Shown piece after piece: positions 26,335-35,614 of a stretch of DNA of 64,000 nt. Positions within the stretch are counted from its first letter, which is position 1; the number at the start of each line of letters is the position of its first letter. The notes under the pieces were generated by a model. The model was not told where the DNA came from and searched no databases. It worked only from the letters and a program-made list of their open reading frames with translations. The stretch is from G965279355 sp965279355. Its GTDB lineage: Bacteria > Pseudomonadota > Alphaproteobacteria > CACIAM-22H2. The position numbers and the translations under genes were made by a program. Location: NCBI GenBank assembly GCA_965279355.1, contig OZ257155.1, positions 3,100,001 to 3,164,000 on the forward strand, in the 5' to 3' direction.

Positions 26335-27615
26335 TCAGACCTGCAGGTAGTTAAGGAGAAGCATCAGTTCGGCATCCATGCCTGGCGCCTTGCGGTAATA
26401 CGTCACATGCTGCGTCTTTACATTCGACCAGACATAGTGGCGGGTCAACAGGCCGACAATGAGTTCGTAGGGGAGGCGGAATATCTCATAGACATCATCG
26501 GTGATGTCGGACTCCGCCACTCGTTGTACGGACTCGTCGGCCAGCGAAAGACGGTAGAGCTTTTCATCGCCGACGTCGAAAAAGTACGTCATCTTTGAGG
26601 AGGACTTCATGTCGGTCTGCCATTTCCTCTGGGTCTGACGCGCCAGCGTTAACATGCGCGTCAGATCAATCCGCTCGGAAGGGGATATGTGGAAAAGCCC
26701 GCCCGCCGAAAACACGCCCTGATGGTCGGCGAGCCGGTCGATATAGTTTTTTTCGGTCGCGTATGTCTTTTCAACATACGTGCCGTGTCGCTCCTCGGTA
26801 CTGAAGTTATAGGAGTTTCCTTCCGATAGAAGGATGGGCTCGAATGTCACCTTCTTAAGCGCGTCCTGAATGACCTCTGTGCGGGGGCGAATACCTGAAT
26901 AGATGTACTGCCTGACCTTAGGGCCCGCTGCTACCAGCCCGCCGGCGATCGGAACCACCCATCGTGGCTTGAATGTCTTGATGTAGCGTACAAAGTCTGC
27001 GGTCTGTCGTTCGCCTCTTTTTTGCGCAAGCCGCTTCTTCTCATCTGCCGTAAAGTTTTCGAAGAACATGGGAAACGGCCCATGCGCGGATGATGGCAGC
27101 AGGGCGATATTCACTCCACCAGCGCGATCGCGAATTCGCTCGCACTGCTCCTGGTCGAATATATTGTCGTTTGCATTGACGGCGTTTTTTCCGTCGATCC
27201 GAAAAATGGCGATGGAATCGACATCGGGAGCATTTGCCGCGGGCTCCATCCACACTTTGTCAGGTCCGCTAAGATCCAGCGATCCGTCACGAGGGACGAT
27301 CCGGAGGTCGCTGAAGCCTGCTCTCCGTACGGCGCGAGCCGTAAAGTTGTTCCCGGCATAGTCGGCAACAAGAATGGGCGTGTTTCTGTCGAAAAGATGC
27401 AACGTTGTCGGGTCGAAATGATCCGGGTGCGTATGGGTAATATAGATATAGCCGGGCTTGATGGCGGCTATGTCTGCCCGGCTCAAGGTAGCTTCCGGAA
27501 AATTGTAGAACCCGCTGCTCGATACCATGTCGAAGGTGATCCAGGGATCACACAGAACGCTGGTTGATTTTCCCTCCAGCAGAACCATGGCGTTGGCGAA
27601 GAAAGTAATCTTCAT
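26335..27615 (-). CDS. Metallo-beta-lactamase-fold protein, possibly related to CMP-Neu5Ac hydroxylase catalytic domain
   Basis: A 426-residue protein. HTHPDH (61-66) is the metal-binding motif of the MBL superfamily, preceded by the strand VLCDPWI. Later segments SSAHGPFPMFFENFTADEKK and KPRWVVPIAGGLVAAGP remind me of the MBL part of CMP-N-acetylneuraminate hydroxylase (CMAH) and UlaG-like proteins, but the Rieske domain of CMAH is absent. The C-terminal ~60 residues (RLPYELIVGLLTRHYVW) form a separate domain. Location between PseG and the glycosyltransferase candidate supports action on a nonulosonic acid or CMP-sugar. The CMAH comparison is from memory and uncertain. Confidence 0.65.
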   Translation of the reverse strand: MKITFFANAMVLLEGKSTSVLCDPWITFDMVSSSGFYNFPEATLSRADIAAIKPGYIYITHTHPDHFDPTTLHLFDRNTPILVADYAGNNFTARAVRRAGFSDLRIVPRDGSLDLSGPDKVWMEPAANAPDVDSIAIFRIDGKNAVNANDNIFDQEQCERIRDRAGGVNIALLPSSAHGPFPMFFENFTADEKKRLAQKRGERQTADFVRYIKTFKPRWVVPIAGGLVAAGPKVRQYIYSGIRPRTEVIQDALKKVTFEPILLSEGNSYNFSTEERHGTYVEKTYATEKNYIDRLADHQGVFSAGGLFHISPSERIDLTRMLTLARQTQRKWQTDMKSSSKMTYFFDVGDEKLYRLSLADESVQRVAESDITDDVYEIFRLPYELIVGLLTRHYVWSNVKTQHVTYYRKAPGMDAELMLLLNYLQV

Positions 27616-27644
27616 GGATCAGTTTCCGGCCTGATTTCTGGACA

Positions 27645-28625
27645 TCACTGAAGGGCCCCCAATGTGGCGGCAATCCGCTCGGCACCACGCCCGTCGACCG
27701 AAGCGCGAGACTGTTGTGCAAGAGCTTTTCGGAGCGATGCGTCCTGGGCCAGACCCCAGATCATTTCGTCCAGGTCGCGATCGCAGAGGCTGTCGATCCG
27801 TCCGCCATCGACGGTTGCCTTTGCCGTGCTGAGGGTCGTTATCAGACCGCGCTGCCCTTGATTGAGGGCGATGCTGATGGAGGGCCGTCCGGCGGCCGCC
27901 CGTTCCAGCGCGGCGGTGCCGCCAGCGCCAATCGCGAGATCGCAAGCTGAGAGAAGGGCGGTCATATCATTCACGTCTTCGAGAAACTGCCCCCGGTCGC
28001 CGAACGCGGTGGTCAGTGCCTGGACGGCCCGTCGATGCGGGGCGCCACCACCGAGCACGACTGTAATGTCGGGAGACCAGCCCCTTGTCTCCAGCCGTTT
28101 GAGCGACTGCAGCACACGGCCGGACGCGTTCACGGAGTCCCGATAACCGAAGGCGATGAAAACATGGTGCGGTTGCTTGCGGATCGAAGCCGGGGTGATT
28201 CGGCTAAATTCGTCGCCGACCAGTGCATACCGAAGCCCTGTCAGGATCGTGCCGGCATGGCTGCGTGTTGCTGTGCGGCCCCATGGGGATATGACAACAT
28301 CAGCGCTATCCAGAGGGGCCCCGTGGTCGTCAAAGGCCACGACGAATGCCGCGCTCTTGCTGAGGGCCATATCGGCGGCCGGAGGCGTCTCACGCGTATC
28401 GAAGACGATGCCGTGAACCCATGCCGCCGGAATTTCGTCTTGGTCCACAATGGAAAAGCCTTCGGCGGCGATTCGGTCTACCCATCTATCGCTCTCTGGG
28501 TCTAGAAGGAATGCCACGTCAGCATGTGCGGTAAGGCGTCGCGCCAGAAGTGTGCATCGTGCGACATGTCCGCCGCCATCCTCGGGCTTTGACGACACTC
28601 TGAAAAGCCAGACCGGTCTATTCAT
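27645..28625 (-). CDS. pseG: PseG/SpsG-type nucleotide-sugar hydrolase
   Basis: A 326-residue GT-B-fold hydrolase expected to cleave UDP from UDP-2,4-diacetamido-2,4,6-trideoxy-altropyranose, releasing the NeuB substrate. Features: N-terminal GGGHVARCTLLARRL (the G-x-G-H-x-x-R signature), VVISPWGRTA in place of the usual DNL-type strand, TVVLGGGAPHR, and the C-terminal AIGAGGTAALERAAAGRPSISIAL. One-base TAATG overlap with the PseC gene upstream strengthens the pathway assignment. Confidence 0.82.
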   Translation of the reverse strand: MNRPVWLFRVSSKPEDGGGHVARCTLLARRLTAHADVAFLLDPESDRWVDRIAAEGFSIVDQDEIPAAWVHGIVFDTRETPPAADMALSKSAAFVVAFDDHGAPLDSADVVISPWGRTATRSHAGTILTGLRYALVGDEFSRITPASIRKQPHHVFIAFGYRDSVNASGRVLQSLKRLETRGWSPDITVVLGGGAPHRRAVQALTTAFGDRGQFLEDVNDMTALLSACDLAIGAGGTAALERAAAGRPSISIALNQGQRGLITTLSTAKATVDGGRIDSLCDRDLDEMIWGLAQDASLRKALAQQSRASVDGRGAERIAATLGALQ

Positions 28626-29836
28626 TACGGGCGCTTGGGCGCAATCAGTCGTGTTAGCGCCGCGACGACCCGGTCGACGTCCGCATCCTGCATACCGGGG
28701 AACAGCGGAAGGGAAAGTGTCCTTGCATAGAAATTATCGGCACCGGGCAGCGCGGTGTTGCCGTATCGGCTCCGGTAGTAGGGTTGTCGGTTAACCGGAA
28801 TGTAATGTACCTGCGTGTTGATCCCCTTCGCCCGCAGCTGTGCCATGACCTCGCTGCGGGATAGGCCGAGCGCCGGAAAATCGATGAGCACGCCGTACAG
28901 GTGCCAGCCAGGCGTGCAGTTGGTCCGCCGCCATGGGCGCAGCACGGGCGTCAAGCCCGCGAGATGCCGGTCGTATCGGGAAACCAGCTCGCGGCGCCGT
29001 TCGTTGAACGCATGTAATTTCGAGAGTTGAGTTAGGCCCAGTGCGCACTGGAAATCGGTCGCCCGATAATTGAACCCGATTTCCTGCATTTCATAGTACC
29101 AGGGACCGGGCTCGTTCGTTTCGTTGAAACCGGCATCGGCGCTTACGAAGTCTTCAACAGATCGGGTGATACCATGCGAGCGAAGTTGCCGTGCGCGGTT
29201 GGCGAGCTTCGGATCGCGCGTTGTTAAGACACCGCCTTCGCCCATCGTGATGGCCTTGACGGCGTGTGTCGAAAAGCAACTCAGCGCAGCGTGAGTACAA
29301 GCCCCTACACTGTCTTTTCGGGGGCCATAAATTGTACCGAGTGCATGGCAGGAGTCTTCCACGATTGCGATTCGCCGTTCTCGTGCGATGGACTGTAGAG
29401 CCGAAAGATCAGTTGTTTGTCCGCCCAGGTGAACTGGGAATACGGCCTTGATCCGCGCATTGCCGGCGCGCCGCAAGGCGTCTTGCAGTTGTGACGGTCC
29501 CATCAGACCGGTATCAGGCTCAACATCTGCAAAAACGACCTCGCCGCCGACATAACGGATGGCGTTAGCGGTGGCGACGAACGTTATAGCCGGTACAATG
29601 GCCACGTCACCCGGCTGAAAGTCGAGAAGCATCGCCGCGATATGCAGCGCTGCGGTTCCGCTGTTGACGACGACGGCATGTTCAGCGCCGACGGTCTTTG
29701 CAAATGCGATCTCGAATTTGTTGATCAGCGGGCCGGTCGTTAGATAAGGTTGCTTAAGCGCGTCGGCGACGGCCGCGATGTCGCTATCGTCGAGCGTTTG
29801 CCGGCTATAGGGAAGTGCATCTTTATCGTTGTTCAT
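28625..29836 (-). CDS. pseC: PseC-type UDP-4-amino-4,6-dideoxy sugar aminotransferase
   Basis: A 403-residue fold-type I (DegT/DnrJ/EryC1) aminotransferase that would aminate C4 of the PseB product. Visible: PYSRQTLDDSDI, YLTTGP, VVNSGTAALHIA, PAITFVATANAIRY, EDSCHALG and the PLP lysine K194 in STHAVKAITMGEGG. This last segment is characteristic of PseC/FlmB proteins. It lies between PseH and PseG in an order B-H-C-G that matches the pathway. Confidence 0.9.
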   Translation of the reverse strand: MNNDKDALPYSRQTLDDSDIAAVADALKQPYLTTGPLINKFEIAFAKTVGAEHAVVVNSGTAALHIAAMLLDFQPGDVAIVPAITFVATANAIRYVGGEVVFADVEPDTGLMGPSQLQDALRRAGNARIKAVFPVHLGGQTTDLSALQSIARERRIAIVEDSCHALGTIYGPRKDSVGACTHAALSCFSTHAVKAITMGEGGVLTTRDPKLANRARQLRSHGITRSVEDFVSADAGFNETNEPGPWYYEMQEIGFNYRATDFQCALGLTQLSKLHAFNERRRELVSRYDRHLAGLTPVLRPWRRTNCTPGWHLYGVLIDFPALGLSRSEVMAQLRAKGINTQVHYIPVNRQPYYRSRYGNTALPGADNFYARTLSLPLFPGMQDADVDRVVAALTRLIAPKRP

Positions 29837-29841
29837 TTTGA

Positions 29842-30369
29842 TTAGTCTGCAAAACGGGCGAGTTGCCAGACATCGATATACCTGCCGTCAACAAGTGCGT
29901 GCCGGCGGAGCGTTGCTTCGTGGAAATATGAGGCTTTTTCAAAGGCGCGTCGGCTGGCCATATTCGTTTCATAGATGCCTGCAACCAGCTTGTTTAGCCC
30001 CAGTTCTTTAAAGGCATGGCCGGAGAGAAGCTCGATCGATGCAGGCCCGATTCCTTGACCCCAACAGGCGCGGTCGCCGAGAAGGATGGCGATGGCAGCA
30101 CGCCGATGCGTCTTATTGATGCCTGACAACCGGATGTTCCCTACATGGCGGCCAGCCTTCAGAATACGCCACATTGCCGCATCCGGCGCATCCAGAGTTC
30201 GGGTGATGTAGGATTCGGTTGACCGAATATCATTGGCCGTGCCGCGAACCTCGGTGTGTGCAACCACTTGCGGATCGTTGAGCCACGCGACGTACTCGGC
30301 TGTCGCATGCTCGGTCCCGATCGGCTGAAGCGACAGACTGGCGCCGCTTAGGATGCTATCGTGCCGCAC
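29842..30369 (-). CDS. pseH: PseH-type GNAT N-acetyltransferase
   Basis: A 175-residue RimJ/RimL-like GNAT, expected to acetylate the C4 amine made by PseC. YVAWLNDPQV near the N-terminus and GDRACWGQGIGPASIELLSGHAF with the acetyl-CoA loop are typical, as is NMASRRAFEKASY near the C-terminus. The start is GTG (30369-30367), six bases after the PseB stop. Function rests on family and position between PseB and PseC. Confidence 0.8.
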   Translation of the reverse strand: MRHDSILSGASLSLQPIGTEHATAEYVAWLNDPQVVAHTEVRGTANDIRSTESYITRTLDAPDAAMWRILKAGRHVGNIRLSGINKTHRRAAIAILLGDRACWGQGIGPASIELLSGHAFKELGLNKLVAGIYETNMASRRAFEKASYFHEATLRRHALVDGRYIDVWQLARFAD

Positions 30370-30375
30370 CGGACC

Positions 30376-31365
30376 TCAGTTGCAGGACAGGAGGGACTGG
30401 ATCTTAACGACGTCCAGCCACTCCTTGTTTGTGTTGCTGGCATAGCGGAAATCCTCGGCAACTGGCGATGCGCCCTGTGCCTCCAAGTGACGGCCGGTCC
30501 AGAAATGGAAGGCGGGCTGTATGATGTAGCGGTCCGGCAGTTCCACCGTTGTCCGGGAATCATCTTCGGTCACCATGACTTCGTGAAGCTTTTCCCCTGG
30601 CCGAATACCGACGACTTTTTGTCGCAGGTTCGGCGCCATGGCTTTGGCGAGATCGGTTACCTTCATGCTGGGAATCTTCGGCACGAAGATCTCGCCGCCG
30701 GTCATCGTCTCCAGAGATGAAACAACAAATTTCACGCCTTGATCCAAAGTGATCCAGAACCGTGTCATGCGAGGATCGGTAATGGGAAGACTGTCGGCGC
30801 CTTTCTGGATGAGACCTCGGAAGAAGGGTACGACGCTGCCCCGTGATCCCAGAACATTCCCGTAGCGCACCAGCGCAAAACGCGTACCTTTCTGGCCGCT
30901 GTAATTATTTGCGGCGACGAAGATCTTATCGGAGGCGAGCTTGCTGGCGCCGTACAGATTGACCGGATTGGCCGCCTTGTCGGTGGACAGGGCAAGCACC
31001 TTCTTCACGTTAGCGCGGATGGCCGCTCGAACCACGTTCTCGGCGCCGACCACGTTGGTACGAATGCATTCGAACGGATTATATTCGGCTGCCGGCACAT
31101 GCTTGAGCGCAGCGGCGTGAATCACGAAATCGACGCCGTGCATGGCCGTTTCCAAACGGTCGACGTCTCGGACGTCCCCGATGAAGTAGCGGATGTACGG
31201 GAACTGTTCGGCCGAGAATTCTTGGGCCATTTCATACTGTTTGAGTTCATCGCGCGAAAAAACGATTAGGCGCCGCGGGTTATATTGCTCCGTGACAGCT
31301 CTGACAAAAGCGTGACCGAAAGAACCGGTTCCGCCGGTTATAAGGATTGATTTATCGTTCAGCAT
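30376..31365 (-). CDS. pseB: PseB-type UDP-GlcNAc 4,6-dehydratase / 5-epimerase
   Basis: First enzyme of pseudaminic acid synthesis, soluble. 329 residues, SDR fold: TGGTGSFG (10-17), HAAALKHVPAAEYNP, STDKAANPVNLYGASK with Y138 and K142 (D129/K130 complete the PseB-like site), RYGNVLGSRGSVVPFF and IRPGEKLHE. Tyr in the active site separates it from the S-M-K membrane dehydratase at 724-2673. It heads the B-H-C-G set and follows the ABC exporter gene by 20 bases. Confidence 0.93.
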   Translation of the reverse strand: MLNDKSILITGGTGSFGHAFVRAVTEQYNPRRLIVFSRDELKQYEMAQEFSAEQFPYIRYFIGDVRDVDRLETAMHGVDFVIHAAALKHVPAAEYNPFECIRTNVVGAENVVRAAIRANVKKVLALSTDKAANPVNLYGASKLASDKIFVAANNYSGQKGTRFALVRYGNVLGSRGSVVPFFRGLIQKGADSLPITDPRMTRFWITLDQGVKFVVSSLETMTGGEIFVPKIPSMKVTDLAKAMAPNLRQKVVGIRPGEKLHEVMVTEDDSRTTVELPDRYIIQPAFHFWTGRHLEAQGASPVAEDFRYASNTNKEWLDVVKIQSLLSCN

Positions 31366-31385
31366 GTTTTTCTCGCCTGAGGCGT

Positions 31386-33227
31386 TCAGGTTTGTTCCGT
31401 GAGGGCAGGAGTGCTTCTGTAGTCGTCTGCAGACAGCGATGGAAGTATTTCGTCCGGCCGACCAATGCGCGAAACGCGCCCGGCGTCCATAACGATAATG
31501 ATATCGGCATCGCGGATCGTCGATAGGCGGTGAGCTACAGTGACGATCGTCAGGCGATTTCTACTGACGAAGGTCTTGATGGCTTGGCGAATGGCCTCAT
31601 CGGTTTCATAGTCCAGCGCGCTGGTTGGCTCGTCGAGGATCAGGATCGACGGCTTGGCCAGAAAGGCCCGCGCTAGGGCAATACGCTGCCGCTGGCCGCC
31701 GGATAGGCGAGCGCCATCTTCGCCAAGCTGAGTCTCATAGCGCTGCGGCAAGGCGTCGATGAAATCTGCCGCTGCGGCTAGACGTGCCGCTTCGAGCACT
31801 TCCTCAGCAGAGGCGTCGGACCTTAGATAACGGATATTGTCGTCGACCGTGCCGCCGAAGATGAACGGTTCCTGCGTGACATATGCGACTGAGCGGCGGA
31901 GCTCAGCCAGACTGAAGGAAGCAAGATCGTGCCCGTCGATTTTTATCGTCCCGCTAGCCGGCTCTATGAAACGCGGCAGGAGGTCAATCAGAGTCGATTT
32001 TCCGGCGCCGGATCGACCAACGAAGGCAACCGACGCTCCAGCCGGAATGTGCAGATCAATGCTCTTTAGCGCCGCCGTATCACGCTCAGGGTAGGAGAAG
32101 CTGACGCCTTGAAAATCTATGCCGTGTTTAAGCACGCTCGGAAAATTCTGCGTGCCGCTGGTTTCATTCTCAGCGGTGCTTTTCCTGAGGATTGTGTGGA
32201 CGCGCCGGAGTGCCGGATCGTAGAGGGCCATTAAATTGAACTGGCCGTTGACCTGCTGGGCAACCGGCTGAAGCCGCATCATGATCAGGATAAACAGGGC
32301 AATGGCTGAGATATCCAGTTTGAGGACTTCAACCGTGTAATAGATCACCACCAGAATGAATAAAAAGACCGTCGGCCCAAAGATCAGCCTGGTGAGACCG
32401 ACAATATGGAATAGATAGACCTGACTCTTGATGGATGCAGTGACGACGCTGTCGACGCGCGTGCTTTCGGCTGGAATCGAGTTGGCAAGCTTGATTAGCT
32501 TCCACGCGCGGAAACGTTCGGTTATCGCCTGTATGACGTTGCGACGATGTTCCAGTGTCTCTGCGCTTTTTTTTCGGGACATTTCAGAGAACAGAGAAAG
32601 AGGAATCGAGAGCGCCAGAAGTACCGCGATCGCGGCGACGCTAGCCAAGGGCTGTGCAAATACCATGGCGGATGAGTAGATGGTGATCGTCATGATCTGA
32701 GTTAGCAGCGCCATGTATACTCTTATGACGCTCGACGCTGCCTGACATTCATGATCGCAGAGGGTTGTGAATTCGGTCGACTTTAATTCGCGAATTCGCG
32801 TGCCGGAGCTGTACAGAATAGTTGAGAAGCATTTCAGCGACAGCTTCTGGCCGGTCGTCAACTTTAAGAGTTCCTGGCGCACCGTCAGGAAGTAATTGGC
32901 GACCTGCCGCAGAAATATAAAGGCGAACGCAATCGCGCAGAGCGACAGAAGTGAAAGCGGTATCCCAATGTATGCGAGAGATTCTGCAATCCACGCGTTC
33001 ACCCCGGACGCCGCTGTGAATGCCGCGATATCGCCCTTGGCTTCGGCGAAGCGGAACACAGGATAGAACATTGCCAGGCCGACTCCCTCCAATAGAACCA
33101 CGGCGGCCGCGAGCGAGATGACCAAATAGACGTCGGCTTTACGCACGACACCCAGTGCCTTGATCATGCGCCAGTGGTCCACGCTGCGAGCCAGCATGGG
33201 GAGGATTTTGCGAAGAGCTCTTTTCAT
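31386..33227 (-). CDS. ABC transporter, fused membrane and ATPase domains (lipid-linked oligosaccharide flippase type)
   Basis: A 613-residue half-transporter resembling MsbA/PglK. Six predicted membrane segments in residues about 35-330, then a nucleotide-binding domain with Walker A GRSGAGKST, Q-loop VTQEPFIF, signature LSGGQRQR, Walker B ILILDEPTSALD and H-loop VAHRLST. Likely flips a lipid-linked glycan, possibly a different one from the Wzx substrate. Four-base overlap with the epimerase gene upstream. Confidence 0.85.
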   Translation of the reverse strand: MKRALRKILPMLARSVDHWRMIKALGVVRKADVYLVISLAAAVVLLEGVGLAMFYPVFRFAEAKGDIAAFTAASGVNAWIAESLAYIGIPLSLLSLCAIAFAFIFLRQVANYFLTVRQELLKLTTGQKLSLKCFSTILYSSGTRIRELKSTEFTTLCDHECQAASSVIRVYMALLTQIMTITIYSSAMVFAQPLASVAAIAVLLALSIPLSLFSEMSRKKSAETLEHRRNVIQAITERFRAWKLIKLANSIPAESTRVDSVVTASIKSQVYLFHIVGLTRLIFGPTVFLFILVVIYYTVEVLKLDISAIALFILIMMRLQPVAQQVNGQFNLMALYDPALRRVHTILRKSTAENETSGTQNFPSVLKHGIDFQGVSFSYPERDTAALKSIDLHIPAGASVAFVGRSGAGKSTLIDLLPRFIEPASGTIKIDGHDLASFSLAELRRSVAYVTQEPFIFGGTVDDNIRYLRSDASAEEVLEAARLAAAADFIDALPQRYETQLGEDGARLSGGQRQRIALARAFLAKPSILILDEPTSALDYETDEAIRQAIKTFVSRNRLTIVTVAHRLSTIRDADIIIVMDAGRVSRIGRPDEILPSLSADDYRSTPALTEQT

Positions 33228-34228
33228 GGGACGACGGCGCTGACCTCAGGCGTCTTCTTCCGGTCGAAAACATGCGTCCGGTACCATTGATAGGTCCGGG
33301 TGAGGCCGTCCACCAGTTCGAGGCGCTGAGTGTAACCCGTAAGGCGATTGGTCTCCGTCATATCCGGGCAGCGCCGCGGCGGCGATCCAGCGTGCGGTGT
33401 GCTCGGGACGAGGCGAAGCCTCTTGCCAGCGATCTTCGCCATCATCCCGGCCAAGGCTTTGATCGTGATTTCGGGTGTCTGACTGCCGATGTTGAGTGTC
33501 TGCCCGCGGCAACGATCGTCGCCGATAATGCGGTACATCAGTTCAACAGCATCGTCGATGTAGCAGAAGGTACGGGTGTGGTCGGCGGAATACACTTCAA
33601 GTTCGGCGCCATCCGCCGCAGAGTAAATCCGTTGGAAAATCTGGGGAACTACATGCGCAACGCCCATGCGCGGTCCGAAGACGTTGTGTGGCCGGAGAAT
33701 CGTGAAAGGAATTTCGCCGTAGTGACAGAGCGCCTCACCGGCGATCTTCGAAAGCAGATAGGACTGGCGGCGTTCGGTAAGAGCAGCGAGATGAAGAGGA
33801 ACGGATTCCGGCGTTGGAACGGGACCCGTGCCGCGCCCGACCGTATGGGCATAGACCTCACTCGTGGACGCGAACAGCAGCCTGGAGAGGCGTTTCTGCC
33901 GGCGTGCAAAGCGGATGATTTCTTCGGTGAGCGCGATATTGAGGCTCAGCGTATCAAAAGCATTCTGAATGACATTGGCGACGCCAAGCAGTGCCGCCAG
34001 ATGGACGATGACCTCGTAGTCGTCGCCTAGTGGTGCCGTGGCTTGGCGCTCTCGCAGATCAACCGCTACCAGCCGCGAGCCCTGCATTTCCAGGACGGCC
34101 GCCAAGGCCGGATCGCTGCCGGTTCTCGACAGGTTATCGATGATGTCGACCTGCCAACCGCGGGACAGCAGGGTGCGTGCGAGATGAAGGCCGATGAAGC
34201 CAGCGCCGCCGGTTACAAGAGCCTTCAT
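33224..34228 (-). CDS. NAD-dependent sugar epimerase/dehydratase/decarboxylase (SDR)
   Basis: A 334-residue extended SDR: TGGAGFIG near the N-terminus, HLAALLGV, FASTSEVY and the catalytic Y-x-x-x-K in SYLLSKIAGEAL, LRPHNVFGPRMG and the substrate segment RTFCYIDDAVELMYR. It resembles UDP-glucuronate decarboxylases and UDP-hexuronate epimerases. Overlap by four bases with the UDP-sugar dehydrogenase gene upstream suggests it acts on a UDP-uronate. The product is not predictable. Confidence 0.8.
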   Translation of the reverse strand: MKALVTGGAGFIGLHLARTLLSRGWQVDIIDNLSRTGSDPALAAVLEMQGSRLVAVDLRERQATAPLGDDYEVIVHLAALLGVANVIQNAFDTLSLNIALTEEIIRFARRQKRLSRLLFASTSEVYAHTVGRGTGPVPTPESVPLHLAALTERRQSYLLSKIAGEALCHYGEIPFTILRPHNVFGPRMGVAHVVPQIFQRIYSAADGAELEVYSADHTRTFCYIDDAVELMYRIIGDDRCRGQTLNIGSQTPEITIKALAGMMAKIAGKRLRLVPSTPHAGSPPRRCPDMTETNRLTGYTQRLELVDGLTRTYQWYRTHVFDRKKTPEVSAVVP

Positions 34229-35604
34229 GTGGAAAGATCGCCTCTACCGAGACAGAGAACCTTACGGCGGGAGGATGACAGGCGGGATATCCATTCGTCC
34301 GGCAACACCCGGTTGGCGTCGAAAATGAGGCCCCGCTGCGCAACCAGCCAGTCGAAAAAGGCGGGTGAACGGTAGCTACCATGCGCGACGGCCAGCACGA
34401 TCGCGTCGGGCTGTACCGTCGGGAGGGCCTCGGGCACGTCTTCTTCCAACTCAACCCAGCGGCGGGCAAGCGGATCCTGGAGCACAACGATAGCTCCTTC
34501 GCCACGCACGGCGCGGACCAGCGGCTCACTGGGAGAAAATCGCGTATCGTCGACATCGGAGCGATAAGTGACGCCGCAGACAAGGATCGTCTTTCCTTTA
34601 ACCCCGCCTGGCCATTGTGACTGCAGGGTCTCGAATGCCCGCAGCGGCATGGCCCGGTTTACGGACATCGACAGGCGGGAGATCGGGAACGCGGTTGAGT
34701 CGACGCCCAGAACCTGTCGCGTTGCGGCGATGCCGAATAGCGGATCTTTGCTGAGACAGTATCCGCCGACCCCAAGTCCGGGCTGGCGAATATTCGAGTG
34801 CGTCGGGCGCAGGCGAATCGCATCGACCACTTCAAAGAGATCGACGCCGGCGCTTTCTGCAAATCGGCCCCATTCGTCCATCAGGGCGATGGTGACCGCA
34901 CGGTAGGTGTTCTCGAGCACTTTCGCCGTTTCGGAGGCCGTTAGCGACTTGAGTCGGATCAGTTGGGCGCGTTTGGTGTCGAGCATGGAGCGCAGGAATG
35001 CCTCGCAAGCATCGGCGGCGGCTGGTGTATCACCGGCATATACCCGATCCATTCCCACAATCGAGTCGTAGTAGGTGGGGCCGGGCATGACGCGCTCGTA
35101 GGAATGCGCAATCATGACGGAACCTGCGGGTAGGTCCCGCCGCTTCAGGGCCGCTGCAATCTCAGGTTTGACAATTTTTTCTGTTGTGCCGGGCGGAACG
35201 GTCGTCTCGACGAGCAGCAATGCTCCCGGCTTGATTCTGTCGGAAACCGTGCGGATTGCCGCCCGGAACGATTCTATATTGGCTTCGGCCGTGTCGAGAT
35301 CAATATCAAGGTGGACGTCGACTACGACGATGTCGGCGCTGGAGAATGCGTCTGGGTCTACCGTTGCCGTGAGATTCCCAGCGTCGCGCGCGGCCGCCAG
35401 CACCTCCAGAAGCTTGCTGTCCGTCGTCACGAAAGGGAGTTCGGCTTTGGCGATTGCCGCGGCGCGGCGGCGGCCGCCTTCGGAGTCGAGCTCGACGCCG
35501 ACAACGGAGTAGACTGGGTTGCCGGCGTTAGTCCGTGCCGCGGCTGTCGCAATGGCCATCGCAGCTCCGACAAATCCCAGTCCCTGGACGCATACGTTCT
35601 TCAT
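34225..35604 (-). CDS. UDP-sugar dehydrogenase (UDP-glucose/UDP-ManNAc dehydrogenase family)
   Basis: A 459-residue NAD-dependent four-electron dehydrogenase making a UDP-uronic acid. Start has the Rossmann QGLGFVGAAMA; the central domain has LTASETAKVLENTYRAV; the catalytic cysteine is C283 in GLGVGGYCLSKDP; the C-terminal domain begins near KGKTILVCGVTYRSDVDDTR. The long N-terminal insertion (ARTNAGNPVYSVVGVELD) is like WecC-type enzymes. A uronic acid product would give the asparagine-synthase-like amidotransferases of this locus a carboxylate to amidate. Confidence 0.85.
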   Translation of the reverse strand: MKNVCVQGLGFVGAAMAIATAAARTNAGNPVYSVVGVELDSEGGRRRAAAIAKAELPFVTTDSKLLEVLAAARDAGNLTATVDPDAFSSADIVVVDVHLDIDLDTAEANIESFRAAIRTVSDRIKPGALLLVETTVPPGTTEKIVKPEIAAALKRRDLPAGSVMIAHSYERVMPGPTYYDSIVGMDRVYAGDTPAAADACEAFLRSMLDTKRAQLIRLKSLTASETAKVLENTYRAVTIALMDEWGRFAESAGVDLFEVVDAIRLRPTHSNIRQPGLGVGGYCLSKDPLFGIAATRQVLGVDSTAFPISRLSMSVNRAMPLRAFETLQSQWPGGVKGKTILVCGVTYRSDVDDTRFSPSEPLVRAVRGEGAIVVLQDPLARRWVELEEDVPEALPTVQPDAIVLAVAHGSYRSPAFFDWLVAQRGLIFDANRVLPDEWISRLSSSRRKVLCLGRGDLST

Positions 35605-35614
35605 AAAGGCGTCT

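Noticed and set aside
33272..34030. Open frame of 252 codons on the plus strand
   Set aside because: Antisense to the SDR epimerase gene; no motif.
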